From: Apoda limacodes
Lineage: Eukaryota; Arthropoda; Insecta; Lepidoptera; Limacodidae
Assembly: GCA_946406115.1 (NCBI GenBank)
Contig: OX291562.1
Location: 11,190,001 to 11,254,000 of the forward strand
Length of the DNA: 64,000 bases
Direction: 5' to 3'
The position numbers and the translations under genes are program-made. The notes beneath the pieces are model-generated. The model had not been told where the DNA came from. It was given only the letters and a program-made list of their open reading frames with translations, and ran no database searches. Numbering within the stretch: the first letter of the stretch is position 1; each line of letters begins with the position of its first letter. This document shows, piece after piece, positions 32,797 to 47,900 of the stretch.

Positions 32797-32993
32797 TTAC
32801 ACTTTTTTAAGCAATGGGGTGTCCATATTGTATTTGTACACACTTTCACATATATTGTCTAAAGACTGTTTGTTGTGATACGGTTCACATATTCTTATCA
32901 TACGTTGTCGGTTTTCGATGTAGAACTCTAAAACTCCCCACTGCTTCAGCAATCTTTGGCAATTTCGGATAGCGTCAGTCGATACGGCTTCAC
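32797..32993 (-). CDS. GPAM: GPAT last coding exon
   Basis: Encodes EAVSTDAIRNCQRLLKQWGV, LEFYIENRQRMIRICEPYHN and a lysine-containing end (PLLKKV), then TAA at 32,799-32,797. It matches the 'FKDIGVF...' end of the family. Confidence 0.88.
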
Positions 32994-35900
32994 CTGTAAG
33001 AAAATATCAAATTTAAGACCACTACAGGGCAAGAAAGGAGGCCATATTCTACCCACGTTAGCAGATTGGTGAACGTTGTCGATCTTTGAATTACAACAGC
33101 CAGGACCGACGGATTAACAAAAGCGTTCAGAATGTGTGGCATCAGTGGTCACCCATTCAATGATACACCACGGCCGGCATTGCTTAGCTTCACATATTGT
33201 TTATGATAGATACATAAATGCTAAGTCAAAGTCAAATTTTCTATATTTAAATTATGTTTTTTACGAAACACTTTAGTCGCCAAAATTATTAAATGGTTTT
33301 TAAAAAAATACTTATGTAGCTCTAAAGGCTTTGTATTTATATATGCATCAAGATGCTTAAACCAAAATGTGATACAACTATTTCGGCTTCCCTTTTACAA
33401 CCATTTCACGAAATTTTTGACACTATATGACTATACACATCTAATACCTTTAAACAAGCAATTCATGTATATATTTATAATCTGAATCTCGGAAACGGCT
33501 CCAACGATTTTCATGAAAGGTTGTATGCAGTGGGTTTCGGGGGCGATAAATCGATCTAGCTTGGTTTCATTTTTAGAAAATGTTTTATCCGTGTTTTCAG
33601 GCAATGATAAACTGAAAAATATGACTTCCTGACATCTATGGCAAGTAGTAATACTATTGTTTTTACCGACACAGCAACACTAAAGCTACTGAACAATAGA
33701 TGAACAATAGATTGGCGACTATTTTTTATCACATACAACATTGAGAAAAAAATTTAATGTGTATAAATTTTAATATACATACCGTATACCATATTATTTT
33801 GTGTAAATTCTTCGGTGAGCGTGTCTAGTGTGTTTTTCACAACCTCTCGCACTGACCCCTCTTGTATTGTCCTGCAAGAGGCCGCGTAGGCCTCCAATAG
33901 TGGTCGTATCGTCAGAAGTAGCCTCCGTCTGAAAATATACGCACATTTTATTCTCGTGTAAAAGAAACAGACCTTAAGGGAACGCTTTCTAGCCTTTATT
34001 TCACTTTACCACTATTCAGTTCATTTATGTCCCTTGAGCTGACTATGCAGTTGACTGATGCAGCCATTACTGCTTCACCGGACTTTTGGGGCGAGACTCT
34101 GAAGGAGTCTCAGATCTTATAGCGCCCAAAGCTCGCCGCCTCGCTCAATGGGAGCCTAGGCTTGGGGCAGTCCCTTCGACCAGCGTGAGCCTTGAACAAG
34201 ATTTGTTTTTTTTTTTATATTTTACTGTTTCAAAATGTTCCGTCACGTATTAGTAATAAAAATCTTAATTGACCCTTTTCAAAACCTCATGCTATACTTA
34301 TGATAACTCTTCTGCGTGAACAATATCTGGTAACTATTTGTCAAACAATATCTGTTACGTTTTGAACAATATCTGGTATTTGTATATACTTGTTGAAGAA
34401 TATCTTGTACTTGTTGTACAATGTCTGCTACTTGTTCAACAATATCTGTTAGAATATCTAGTAGCTGTTGAACAATATCTGGTACCTACTTGTTGTACAA
34501 TATCTGGTATAATACTTGTTTAGACTTGGCATATCTTTTGACAACTCAAACTATTTATAACACCTTTGAATAATTCCAGCAGTTTTTGATAAAATAATAA
34601 CGAAAAATAACAACGAAAATACATATATCACACATATTTTTTGCTTTTTGTTTCAGTTTTCCGTTTTCAAAAACGTAAAGCAAACAGGTCGGTAATTTCT
34701 TTATAAAACAACGTATTTAACATACAAACGCGATAATTGAATATTTTTACAAAATTACTATGGAACCAGATTTCTCTGTAGCGTTTAAAACAGGCATGCA
34801 GATGTGCACCTGCATCGACATTTAAAAATTTCAATTTCCACTTTGAACACAGCTAATTTTAAAATGAAATACAAAATGTTTTAAAAAAGAAGTGGGTGGC
34901 TCTATCTCATGAACCGTGATAGTAAGATAGTTGAAATATATTCACAGAATATGTATTTCTGCCGCTATAACAACAAATACTAAAAAACAGAATTAAATTA
35001 ATATTTAAGGGGGCTCCAATACAACAAACATATTTTTTTTTTGACGGAACCCTTCGTGCGCGAGTCCGACTCGTACTTGGCCGATTTTTTAAGTTAGCTT
35101 TGTACGTACCGTTCATCGATTGCTTCCGGACGTTTAGATATCCGGTACCTAATGTACTGCGCTGGGTCTGGCCTCTCTTCTTCATCGTCCTCTTCTAGAC
35201 TCTTAGCAAAACGTCGAGACCATCTCTGCTCTTCTATTCCGCTGTCGCTCTGGTACAAAAAAGACATAATAATAAATCTAGGTAATAAAAAACAAAAAAA
35301 AGGAAATCGCTTGCAAGCAATTTAATAGTGTAGTATAGACGACATTTTTTTTTATTGAAATTTACATAAGAATGTATGAAAGGTGTTTTTGATTTCGTTA
35401 ATATCACTAGATGACCTTGTTTAGTTATGTAATTCGGAAAGGCAAAAAGTAATTATCCTCACAGTTTATGCCCCAGTAGAGAGTAACCAGTAACTGGACA
35501 CTACTAGAAATATCAACTATATAAAATCTTGTTTTCCAATCGTAATTTGTCTTTTGAATATTTAAAAGTTAGCGCCTTATATCCAATCTCTCTATGTCGT
35601 GAAATACTTTGCAACAAAGAAATCCAGGGGATAGTACATAATATATAAATAAAATTATATCAAATTTTGCAAATCAATATGACCACTGCGTCTCCTATAA
35701 CAACCTTATTCAAAAAGAAAAGCAAAAATAAATTAAAATCATACATTTTTTCTTCCCGTTCAGCACGTAAACAATCGCAGCCTAGTTGGTAGTGTGGCAG
35801 ACTGCTGCGCAGAGGGTGTGGATTGGATTCCCGCATTGGACAAAACATTTATGTGATAAATAACGTTTGTGTTTGTCTTGAGTCTAGGTGTATTTATGTA

Positions 35901-38900
35901 TAATATCTTAGTATTCACAAAAAAAAAAGTTATATATATGTATTTGTATCCGTTGTCTGGTATTCATAACACAAGCTTTGCTTACTTTGGGGCCAGACGG
36001 CGCTGTGTGTAGTGTCCAAAAATATTTATTTATACACTACACACACAACCATATTTGTAATGAGCACATTGTTATTAAAAAAAGTTACAAGTTACAACCA
36101 ACTCGGTTATTTGACGAGGCAAGTTTATCATAATTATATTTTTAATTTATATCTGTTAAGAATAAACAAATTTTACCTGTACATTAGATATGACGTCATC
36201 AGCTAACAAAGTATCAATGGCGTCCATCATTTTCTCCTCGATCCTATGGCATGGCGGGCACAGTATGAACTCTTGGCTGAGTATGGAACACAGTTGTAAC
36301 GAAGCATCTATAAGGTCCGAATGTCGGATTTCATCTTGATCGGCATTGGGTTGTCGAATCAGACTTTCTAACGCGGTTGCTAAAACAATCATTCAATCAT
36401 ATATAAGTTATAACAAAACTAACTAATTATGTTTACAGTCGAAGAATCGGAGGAGTAAGACCACGGCAGTCTCGGAGATGTTGACGGTATAGTGGTTCCT
36501 TTGTGCCCTTTTTAGAAGGACAGGTCCACGGCCTTTCTTTGCGGTTTCACACACATAAAATAAAATGGGCGGATTAAGAAGTACTGGTATTTAATAGTTT
36601 AACTTTAGTCGGCGGTCAACTCGGTAGTAAGCGGAGCGGTGAACTGGCGGCGGTACTGTAGTCGTATACCAGACTTTGCCAGCGGCGCCGCCCGCCCTAA
36701 ATTTATACCAATGAATTGCTATAGCATGCTATAGGTGCAGCAATAGTTCGTTTAACTCTGTTATAGTTATTCCCACAGGAACTTTTGAATTTTTAGGGAT
36801 AAAAAGTAACGTATATGCTATTCCAGGACCTAACCTATATGTATGCCTATAATTTCATTTCGATGCGTCCAGTGGTTAAAGCGTGATTGAGTAACAAACA
36901 TCCATCCAGACATACATACAAACTTTCACATTTATAATATTAGTAGGATTATGACACGAGCGGCGTCGTGATGCGCGGAGCAGATTCAATTGTTGCCTAT
37001 AGACATCGGAACGGCGTTCGGCGCTGCACTCTCTTCGGCTAGCGTATAAGCACTCACTTGGGCGTGGAATGACCACTGGTCGGTGTATGCATGCAGCGTG
37101 CAGCGTGTCGGCGCTCATCCCCCCGACCGACCTCGGCATGGTCGTAAAACTATCGTTAAGCGGCCTCGGCACGTTCTAACGGCCCCAGATGACGATCTCG
37201 CTGTCCGGAACGGATACACGAGGTATCACAGTGCCGGGGCGCTTCTCGCCCCCTCTAAATCGCAACCGCATCCGCGTAACGGAGAACTCCCCTCCTGTCG
37301 GTGACTCACCTCCTGGTTCTAGACTCACGCCGGTCGAAGGGACGCCCCCGAGAGCGACAACCCAAGCCGAGGCTCCCTATACGGGCTGAGGCTCCTTCAG
37401 AGATTCGCCCAAAAAAGTCCGGTGAAGCAGTAATAGCTGCAGCAGCCAACTGCATAGTCAGATAGAAAAAACAAAAAAAAAGTTTCGGCGCTGAGGAGCC
37501 TTGTAAAGCCTTTCCCTTGAAGGTGTCTTCGGTAGGTCAAGTAGTCCTGTGCATTAACTAGCGGGTTCCGTACGGTCGATAGTTGATTTTTGATTGTTTA
37601 TGTATGATATGTATGTATTTACAAAAAAAAGTAATATTTATGTATTTGTATCCATTGTCCGGTATCCATAACACAAGCTTTGCTTACTTTGGGGCCAGAC
37701 GGCGCTGTGTGTAATGTCCAAAAATATTTATCTATACATATAATAAAATGGTAGGAAAGTCAAAACTGTAAATAAAATGTTAAATATTATTTTAAAAGAA
37801 TACTTGGGGTGTGATCTACAATCGATACCGCAGCCAAAAATATAGATTTTAGAATTTTCGTCTGTTTGTCGTCTGTATGTATGTTCGGGATAAACTCAAA
37901 AAGTACTGCATGGATTTACTTCAAAATTTGGCACGAATATTATTTATTATTAGGAAGTCGGGTCAACATATAGGCTACATATTATCACGCTATCACCTAC
38001 GGGAACGAGCAGTGAACCTTTATTTCTTCAACGCATTCTGTAACAACGTGTAATCTAACGACGCATATTTGATTAGCTTCTTAATTATTAATTATTCTAC
38101 TCACACATAGCCATTTATTTTATGTTAAAAGATCGTGTTAAGTCATAACTTAGATGTGTTATAATAATTCAAAAATAATAAAAAAAAAGTTTTTTTTTTT
38201 TAAAAACATTAGAATCATTTAAAAATTCATAAAAAGTATAAAATAATTTCTTCAAAATGAATATAATTTTTTTTATATCCACGTACGACTGCAAGAAAAG
38301 CAAGGCAATCTTTAGCAATACAATTTCTAAATTTTAACATCTTTTCAAACTGAGAACAGAGGTTTTATCATATACTTTTATAGTACTTTGTAAGGACCGG
38401 GCCGTTTGCCGGTGTTAAAAATTAACACCGGAGGCGTGAACAACGTGATTTCATTCACTATATACACAATTTCATATGGTAAACGTAGTTCAATTGCGAT
38501 ATTTTTCTTAGTATGAAAAATCGAACTTTCATTCTATTGGCTTTTATAAGAAACTATCTTACTATAATATTATTGAATACTACATAATATAACCTATAAC
38601 CTACCTAATATGGCGGGTGCAGCGTAGTGTGCAACAATCGAGTTCGCATAGTAGGAAAGCTCAAGTGAAGCCGGGATGGAAAGTTGAGGCTTTATAGTAT
38701 GTTTTTCACCCGACCCTTCCCTTCGAACCAAACCTCGGCCCAACATGTCCAACTGTAACAAAAAAATATATAAAATAGAGTTGTTATCACTTTTCACTAT
38801 TTGGTACTTAGCGCATATATACATGTTTTCAGGTATCCTACTGATATTATTAATATAACATTTTGTAAATTTGTTACTCAATCACGCCGAAACGGAGCAT

Positions 38901-41900
38901 CCAATTGAGCTATTGATCCAATTGAATATTTGGCACAGAGATAGTTAACAAAGGCTACTTTTCATCCTGGAAATATCAAAAGTTCCCGTGGGGATTAATA
39001 ACCAAATTCCACTCGAACGGACTGTAGCTACGGATATTGTTTAACACAAGTGTACAGATTTTATTGTTCAAAAATTATAAGAGAAAGGCGGCATGTGCAA
39101 TAGGCCATAGTTCACCAAGCTGGCCCAGTACAGACTTTTATACTAGTGGCTTGTGATTACTGTCAGAGTCTCCAGACCGCCTCTTAGGCTGACTAATGAC
39201 ATGTGTTACTTTTTAAAACGGTAAAAATCAATACTTGTAGTCAGTATATTAGGTTGAAAATTTAATCCTATATAGAAGAACTCATACCAAATGGTTTTTA
39301 CTACCAAAAACACGATAGTTTAAATTCTTCTCGATATAATAAAAATATTAAAGACCTCGAAATTTTCAGTTTTTGACCTCTTATCACTTAACGTATACGT
39401 CCCATCATTTAATGGATATGTAACAGCTAAATTCTAGAAAATCAAATAAGTTTTTAAGTAAATACCTAAAAACCTATCCGACGTTCATGTTGATTTATAG
39501 TTAAAAGCACTGTGGTCTCTTGTCTCGCTCACGTGCACGCGATAACAAATAGCTGCCTTTCATGCTGTCGTAGTCATCGTATGTGGGCGGGTAAATCTTA
39601 ATTCAAGTCAGAGTACCGGATCTTAAGGCCTCCGCCTTGGCTTTAAGACGACTGCATCATGTTTAATACATTAGAAAAAATAGAATAGCTAAAAGAAGAC
39701 GTGTTTAGTTACTTACCGCATGACCAACTACTGTAGTCAAGTCCCCCGTATAGCCGAGGTCTCTTCCAGCTCGACACAGCTTGGCTCCACGCTGTTCCAC
39801 GCAAGATTCGAGCTGTTTCAAGCTGCACCCTTGTCTCTGTTCTGTTAGAAGAACGTACGATACCACGTTGGTGGCCATAAGGGCGGTTGTTTGTGCTGCG
39901 TCTGAAACAAAAATATGGAACATGTATATCTATATCACAGCCTAGTTCCATGGTCTGGTCTTCCTCGCCACAGTCCCAGAATGCGCTGCCTGGACTATCC
40001 CCACTTGTGCCGGAGAAAATTGCATCGACCGTGTCCTGTATATATTTATATATATTTATTATCTGACTCTCGGTCAGGGCTCACACGATTTTCATGAAAT
40101 TTAGTATGCAGGGGGTGTCGGGGGCGAGATAGATCTAGGTAGGTTTAACTTTCAGAAAACGTCGTTTTATCCGTGTTTTTACGCAATGATACACTGCGCA
40201 ATGATAAAATGAAAAATCCTGACACCTATTGGCGAGTAGTATAACTATTATTTTTACTGACACAGCAACACTAAAGCTACTTGTACTAATAGATGGCGTT
40301 GTTAAAAAAACGAGCAGAGCTCGGTCTTCCAGATACTTCTATTAAGACGGCATCAGAGTTTACATAGCAGGTTGAAGCCTTTTGGTTTCAATGTAGGGTG
40401 AGTGCTCTGAGCATAGAAGGAATCCACTGTACCCTCGCTCCACTCTGCTCTCCAGTGTTCGTTGATTTGGAAATGTCTGAGCGCCTGAGCGGATAAGTAC
40501 GGAGGATGTCTTGACTTCAGTCTGTGCGATGGTGGGTAGACGGACCCTACCTTACCTATCAATTTTACTATGTCGTATGTAGCTAATTTAATAATTTACC
40601 TCAGCCTAAGAATTCATTTCATTCACAGTCGGCCATCGCCTTTTATGTTGAAGAAAGTTCCGACAACGTCTAGACATCATTGGCGAATAAACGTATGACG
40701 GGCTGGACAGCTCAAGAAGAATGTAACGAGAAAGGCTATTTGGAAGCGCTCTGCCTGTCTAGACGGCTTCGATGGCTGACTGTATGATTTAAATGAATGC
40801 TTAGGGTGTGGTCTTACCGTAAACAAGATGCCTTCCTATAGCCTCAACCATGATTTTATGGTCGATGCTCACGTCAGCACCGTAGAGACTTGACTGACTG
40901 TGGTTGTAAAGTATTTGCCGATCCAAATTAACTGCCAAATTGTTGTTCGGAGGCGTTAAAGGTCGCTCTATTGGTGACTTCAAATAGTTGTACTTCTGGA
41001 AAGACTGGACTAATTCCTGTGAAAATAAATAAAAAATACGTTTTATTCTACACTATGCACTGGGCACGTACATAAATAAACGTTTACCCCCGTGGGGATA
41101 ATTCAAAATCTTTTGATTCAACTGGGTTTTTATAAACACTTAAGGAAAATTAGCAGTAAAAACTATTATTAACTTAACAACTTAATTACAATATTGATTT
41201 ATCGCCAGCAAGTAATACAGTAGTAACTCTTTATACAAACACCATACAATGCATAGATAAGTTTTTAAGTAACTTAAGTAATCAATACACATTTTGTATT
41301 ACAACATTCGAATAAAAACAAATTTGCAATGTACATTCAATAAATTTTAAATTATTTTATTCACTAGTTTTTGCCCGCGGTTCCACCCGCCCTAGATTTA
41401 GTTATCGGTGTAGAATTTCAACAGTGACTCCTCAATTAAAGAAGAGAAAAAAACCCGACTCACACTTGACGTTTTCAAGTAGCCTAAGTCTTTCCCTTTG
41501 TACACTAAATGTTGTTAAATTAAGTCTGATTTGATGATTTACAAATAAATAATAAAACAATAAATAAATATTAGAGGTTTTCGGTACTATTAATATAACC
41601 CGTTATCTTATTAAAGATGTTGAATCGTTAAAACGATAATAATATGCAATAGTTATCTATATTAATCAATTTCAATAAATTATTAAACCTATTAAAATTA
41701 ATAAGTTGAACACAGTTCAAAAGAGTTATTAGTAACCTATTTGAATATATATTGTTTTGATTTGATTTGATATATATGTATATTTATATCTGTTTGATGG
41801 TTTGGTCGCTACGGAGCAACCAATTGAGCTGATTTTTGGTACAGGGATTTTTGAAGGGACGGAGAAAGATCTAACTAATTTTTCATCTCGGTACATTAAA

Positions 41901-44900
41901 AACCCCCGGGAATAGCTGTAACCAAATACCATGTTGACAAACTATTACTATATAGCTTGCTAGAGCAAACTTTGCATTTATAATCAGGCTATATCAAGTA
42001 AGTTTTTTTTTGAACATAATGTAATAACCTGATTCCTAGCTTTTTTTTTTCTGACTCAATACTGCAGTTGGCTGATGCAGCCATTACTGCTCCATCGGGC
42101 TTTTGAGGCAGTCAACGCTTCAGGGCTTTCCGCGGGGCGGCTCGGCTTTGGCTGTCGCTCTTGGTGTTCCTAGCACCTGGCCGGATGCTTTGGTGACAGA
42201 AGGAATCACAGGAATCTAGCACTATCTCGCTCTTTTAGCCTTGACAGCACATGATGTTTGACACAAGGTTTCGCCGTAGAAATTCCTTGCCAACATCCGA
42301 ATATACAAGAAGCAGGGGCTATCCGATTACGAATAATAAATATTGAGAAGTGAATATTAAAGAAAAAATGTATTTATTAGATTCGTTCAGCATGTCATGA
42401 TTTCCTTTAAAAATATAATAAAAATTTAATAAATATCTGTCTGTCTGTATATAAGAAGAATATGGCTGACTGATTTAATGAGATATTAACGCATAGCCCA
42501 AACCGCTGGGTGTACAAACTTGAAATTTGGCATGTGGGTTCCTTACTTTATGTGTAAGGCTCCAATAGAAAAGATTTCGCAAAATTTATCCCCTAAAGGT
42601 GTAAAATGGGGGTTATAATTTTGAAAAGTCCGTTAATTTTGAAATTAAATGCATAAAAATTGGGATACGGCGCTTAGGTTGAAAATTAAGATTGTCATTA
42701 TTCAACATTTATGAAAGGGAGAAACACAGGGTGTGAAACATAGTATAGGTAAAACATGAGACAATTACACCTTTCTTTTTTAACCAAAGTCCATGCGGAC
42801 TAAGTTGCAGGAAAATCCATTGTTAAACATAGACCTCTTCTTATATGTTCCCTCAACAGCCGGCTGTCAACAGTGTATTGAAGAGGAAGAAAGAAGCTAG
42901 TACCAAACGAAAACTAAACACCACCTACTTTCAAAGATATAGGCTGATTGAAATCCACTCTTATGCTCCCATGGTTAGTATTCAGAGTCCTCCAAATTCC
43001 TCTTAAAGCTGACCAAAACGTTTCCATCTGCTTCGGCATTCCCAATTGCTCCCTTACAAAGTTACCATCGACCAGTCTGTCGTAATTCAAGGTGACTGGT
43101 ACTAATAATGCGTCATCTATGGTACCGTCAAGGTAAGCGTCCATTATCACGGACAAAATTCCAGCTGAAAATTAAATAGAAACTAATTCGATTTTGTAAT
43201 GTAAAGTAATAATTTCGCACTAAGCTTGGGCGGTGAACTATGGCCCAAGCCTCCTTTCTCTAAAATACTTGCTGAAACTGCTTATTCTATAATTACGATG
43301 TTGAAATTTGTATGTGTACAACTTGAGGGAATTAGCTTAGTCTTAATATTTACGACTATGGATAGTAGATGGATATGTTATAGGAGGCTTAGGTAATAGT
43401 ACACCGTGCTGGCCCGGTGCGAATTGGCAGACGTTGTCGTGTTAGTGACTATTCCATTGTAAGCATTTTCAAGCCGTCTAAGGCTTCTGTAAGACTTAAT
43501 CAGTGCTGTCATATGATAACGGCCAGGACCTACGGTTTAAAGTAACATATACTATACACTAGCGCCGCCACTAGAAATTGTTTATTTCTTTTTTGTACAA
43601 AGCGTATTTTAAAATAGTGAAAAAAAAAAATACTAAGTAGTCGTATACTATACATATATAAAACTTTTCGTATTGTTCATAGATTATTTCTGTTATTTTT
43701 ATTTCGGGTTTTAAAAGTGGCCGCCTTTTTTCAATACCCCAATTAAAACTTTCCGTCATATTCTACAAATAACACAAAAGTTTGTAATTTCTTTTTAAAT
43801 ACGTGTTATATGAAGTAGCAATAAATAATATCTATTGGAACTTAGAAAAATGTGCCACTAACCTATCTAATATAATTCTACCCTTTGCGGCTAATAAGTG
43901 TAACGCTAAATATCTATGTAATTATGTGTTTTATTTATTGTGCTACGAAACAATTAGGAAAAAATACCAACCCCAATGTCCTTTAGTATAATGACGAGCG
44001 TGCCAAATAAAATACAAGACACATTAACAAATATACACGAAAAAGTTTTTTTTAAATAAATAAGTAAATATTATACCAAAACCTTAATGCTAAGATATAA
44101 GGACAAAAACAATAAAACATTGTGTATTATGGGTTGTAAGGAGAAAATTACAAACGAGAGGCTATTTTGAAGCCAAATTCCGGTTCCGCACAGTCGGTGT
44201 CACACACAATGTTTTTCATCACATTTGCGAATAAATAAATAAAAATATAGGGTGAATAAATAAATAAACTCAACAAAACACAATTGAAATCGCTAAAATA
44301 GAAGTAGAGAAACGTTTTGGCTCAAGTTATATAACTTGTAATTGCTCGCTTGTAGTGTCTGCGTAGTTCATAATTTTAATAGACAGCTTTAATGCATACT
44401 AAATAGAATAGCCGCGTCATTTCCACCCGTGAGTTCTATAAATTCGCGCTTTGCTTTGAGACAAGTAAAATTTACAAAGAAAAAGCCAGTGGGAGGAATT
44501 AACTTCTTAGCACCCGCATTCACTGCGCTTTTTAGGAGTAAGTGTGATGAAAATATCCGTCCCCAGTGGTTTTACACACGTTAAGATAGTGCTTTACTCC
44601 TCAGGGTCATAGCGTGAAGTAATATAGCTCAGGTTACAGAGCCTTTCACAGTAAACGGGCCTAAGGGCATGCAAGTGAGTTAAGTTGATCGTTACACACA
44701 AAGTATCAGAATCCTCAACATATCGTTCTCTATCGTCTCCCGTGAACGCTTAGGTTGTCGAATGAGCTCCCTGCCAAGATTTTCTCAAAGGACTACAGTA
44801 TGGGTTTTCTCAAGAAAGAAGATTTTTGATTTTTGAAGGGTCGGCAACGCACGAGTGATGCCAAGTGAAGGCTGCGTTGATCGCTTAATATCAGGTGGGC

Positions 44901-47900
44901 CGCAAGCTTGTTTGCCACCATAGTTGCCACGCCAGAATAGGGAGTAATGGAACCTAGTGTGTAATAATGTCCATTTTTATTTTTATCTACGCAACTGTGT
45001 TAAAAAATGTCGTATTAAGCGCGCGAGTATTGGTCGTTACACACTTAATTGTAGTATTCCTAATCGGCCAAATAATTCCTAAAATTACTTGCAAAAAATC
45101 ACGTTTGTTGTATGGGAGCCCCCTTAAATATTAATTTTATTATTTTCTAGTATTTTTTGTTATATAAATATACATCATCTGTGAAAAAGCCTGGTGACAG
45201 AGAGACGGACGGACGGACGTACGGAAAGCGGAGTCTTAGTAATAGGGTCTCGTTTTTTACCTTTTGGGTACGGAACCCTAAAAAAAGAAGTACAAAAAGT
45301 TTACAATCCACACTGAGCCCGCGTGAAATTTCCCACGGTGGGGGCAGACCGTGCCCCAGCAGTGTGGTGGAACGCGACTTATAAGAAGAAAGTGATACAT
45401 GGACACCCAGACTTAAGACAAACACAAATGAACCCGCGCCCTCGTTTCAGCAGGCAGGAGCATTAACAACTGAGTCACTTTATAAGGCAGTCAAAAAAAT
45501 CTACTTATCGCTTATTTATAACAATACAACGAAATAGAATACTCAATGTTTAACTAACACCTTATTTGTTTACTCTACAGCTAAGCTAATACGTTTGTAT
45601 CAATATTTAAATATATTTCCGTCCTCTACCCTATTATTTTTTTAAAAAAAAAACCAAATATTTATTTACCTTTAGGCGGTTGTGGTTTTCCTGTTCTAGT
45701 GCGACCTCCTTCTATGAAAAACTCTATATTATTGTGTTCCGCTAAACTGTTCAAAATATACGCTCTGGGAACAAAATATATTTACATTACGTTAGGAAAG
45801 TATGCATGTATTTATAACATCACGGTTTTTATCATTTAGGGGATAACCAGTCCAGTAAATAAACATTGCTTACCTTAGAGCAGCCTTGTACATAAGATCA
45901 GTCTTACTCTCAGAACCATCGGTTCTTCGTTTTATGTAAAAGGCACCGCAACCTCGCAAGAACCAACTAAAAAAATTTTTTTCAAAGTTCTAGTTAATCA
46001 ATTTAAAACAATAAAAATAAAAATAATCTCTAATAGTCCGAAAATTTAGTTTTTATAATTTATTTAGAAAATAAATATTATTTAAGAGAAAAACAATAAA
46101 TAAGCTGGTAACATTGTTTTTTAAAAGAACAAAAAGAAAATTTACTTCTTACCCAAACAATGGTATCCTCATATTATCGCCCGCCGCAACTAAAGGCGGT
46201 CTTATACCCGTCAGGTACAGGGTAAATGTTACTAATATGTAGTCAAAATGTGATCTATGCAGCGGTATAAAAACGAGCGGCAGCCCCGCCGCGTTAGCGC
46301 GTTTTAACCGCTCGATACACGCGCTTCTAGTACCACATACGCCGCCGGCTACCCTTCTAACTGCTTTGTGGCATAACCATGCAACAAACCTGAAATAAAT
46401 AAATACAAAATACTTTAGAATTATTAATAATTTCGCCAATACACGTAAAGAAGATAATTTCGAATCATAATTTTATATAATTCACTCTTTGGCAAAGAAA
46501 TTTACTGTCCTATTTATAAAAAGAAAAATTATCTGTAGCTGCTTCTTTGCTGCACGTCGCTAACATTTTAGAATTGATTTAAAAAAAACGTGAGTAAGAC
46601 GAGCGTGTTTCAACCGCTCGAAAGCTGTAAAATAAAGTCTCTTACTTGAGCACGTTATTGCTCATAGCAGAGCTGATATCTTGAAGAACTGTAAGTGCTC
46701 TCTTTTCCACTTTTTTTCTGGTTTCTTGGTACTGACTATTAGATTCATCTTCCGTCCCTTCATTATTCTCTTCTCCTTTTAATTTCTTTAACTCTTCTTG
46801 TGTAGTCTCTTCTATCGCGTTTTGGAAACGCTTGTCTTTTATTACCTGCCAAAGAAGAAAATTATCGTCAAATACATGATAAAATAAAGATTAAAGATTG
46901 GCTCTTTCTGTAACTTGATCCAAAATTGTTGACACTATTATATCTATTGACACCAATTGATGAAAAATCTAATATAATACCCTGTTTTTAGGTACACAAC
47001 TTAGGTAACAGACAAAGAGCCGTGCTACAAGGTAAGGTTAAGATTATCTATACGAATTAGTATAGATATACCGTTACTACCGTTAGCAAAATTTTTAAGC
47101 CGTAAGTATATCCAATGTATATAAATGAGATATGTCAGTTCTAGGAGCCAATTGTCACGCGATCGAATCACGAATGCGTAATAAAGTAAGAATTTAAACT
47201 TTTCTCGAATGAAAATGTAGTTAAGCAATTCTGGTAATGTCGAATCCGACATTTCTCGAACGCAAGAAAAAAAGAACTTATATTAGCAAATATGATATGT
47301 TTTAACCTTTATTCCTTTCATGCATTATTAGTCTTTTCTCATTTAATTAATTGGCCGATTTTCGGCTTTATTAATACGCCCGTGACAAAAATATTTTTCT
47401 ATTTCTATTAATTTCCATCATAACAAACACTAGGTTACATCACATACACTGACAAAAATGTTTATGGTCTGGCGCCGCCATCTTTAGTGCTGCGTAGTAT
47501 TTTGATAATACTTATTAATAATAATTGAATAATCACAATTACACATTTGAAAAATACTTATAATTCTCAGCCAAAACAAAGCCAAAAAAAAAACAAATAA
47601 AACACTCAATAAAAACAGTTTTTTGGGGGTGAGTAAGGTTGCCAGAGCTCTTTGAGGATTCGCTGCGCGGACAGCGGAGGACCGGCGGTGCTTGTTGCTG
47701 TCATGCTCGGCGTAGACGCTGCGTGTTGGTTCGGCGGTCAGGGAGACCTGACCGCTGGCCGCCCGCAGGTTGAACGGGATCCCGAACCCAGGGATCACAT
47801 AATCTCCGCCCTGGGAGGCTGATCCGCCAGCCTGTGTAAAGTATCTGAAGTGGTAGTCGTGCCGGAGAAGGAGACCGGAGTGGACCCGGCTACTACAACA

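Noticed and set aside
34907..35185. 92-codon minus-strand frame overlapping GPAT exon k
   Set aside because: It uses a different frame from the one that joins the neighbouring exons and runs on into an adjacent repeat.
35772..35850. tRNA gene suggested by A- and B-box-like words
   Set aside because: The same head-to-tail arrangement with a shared 3' body marks a SINE; the acceptor stem does not pair.
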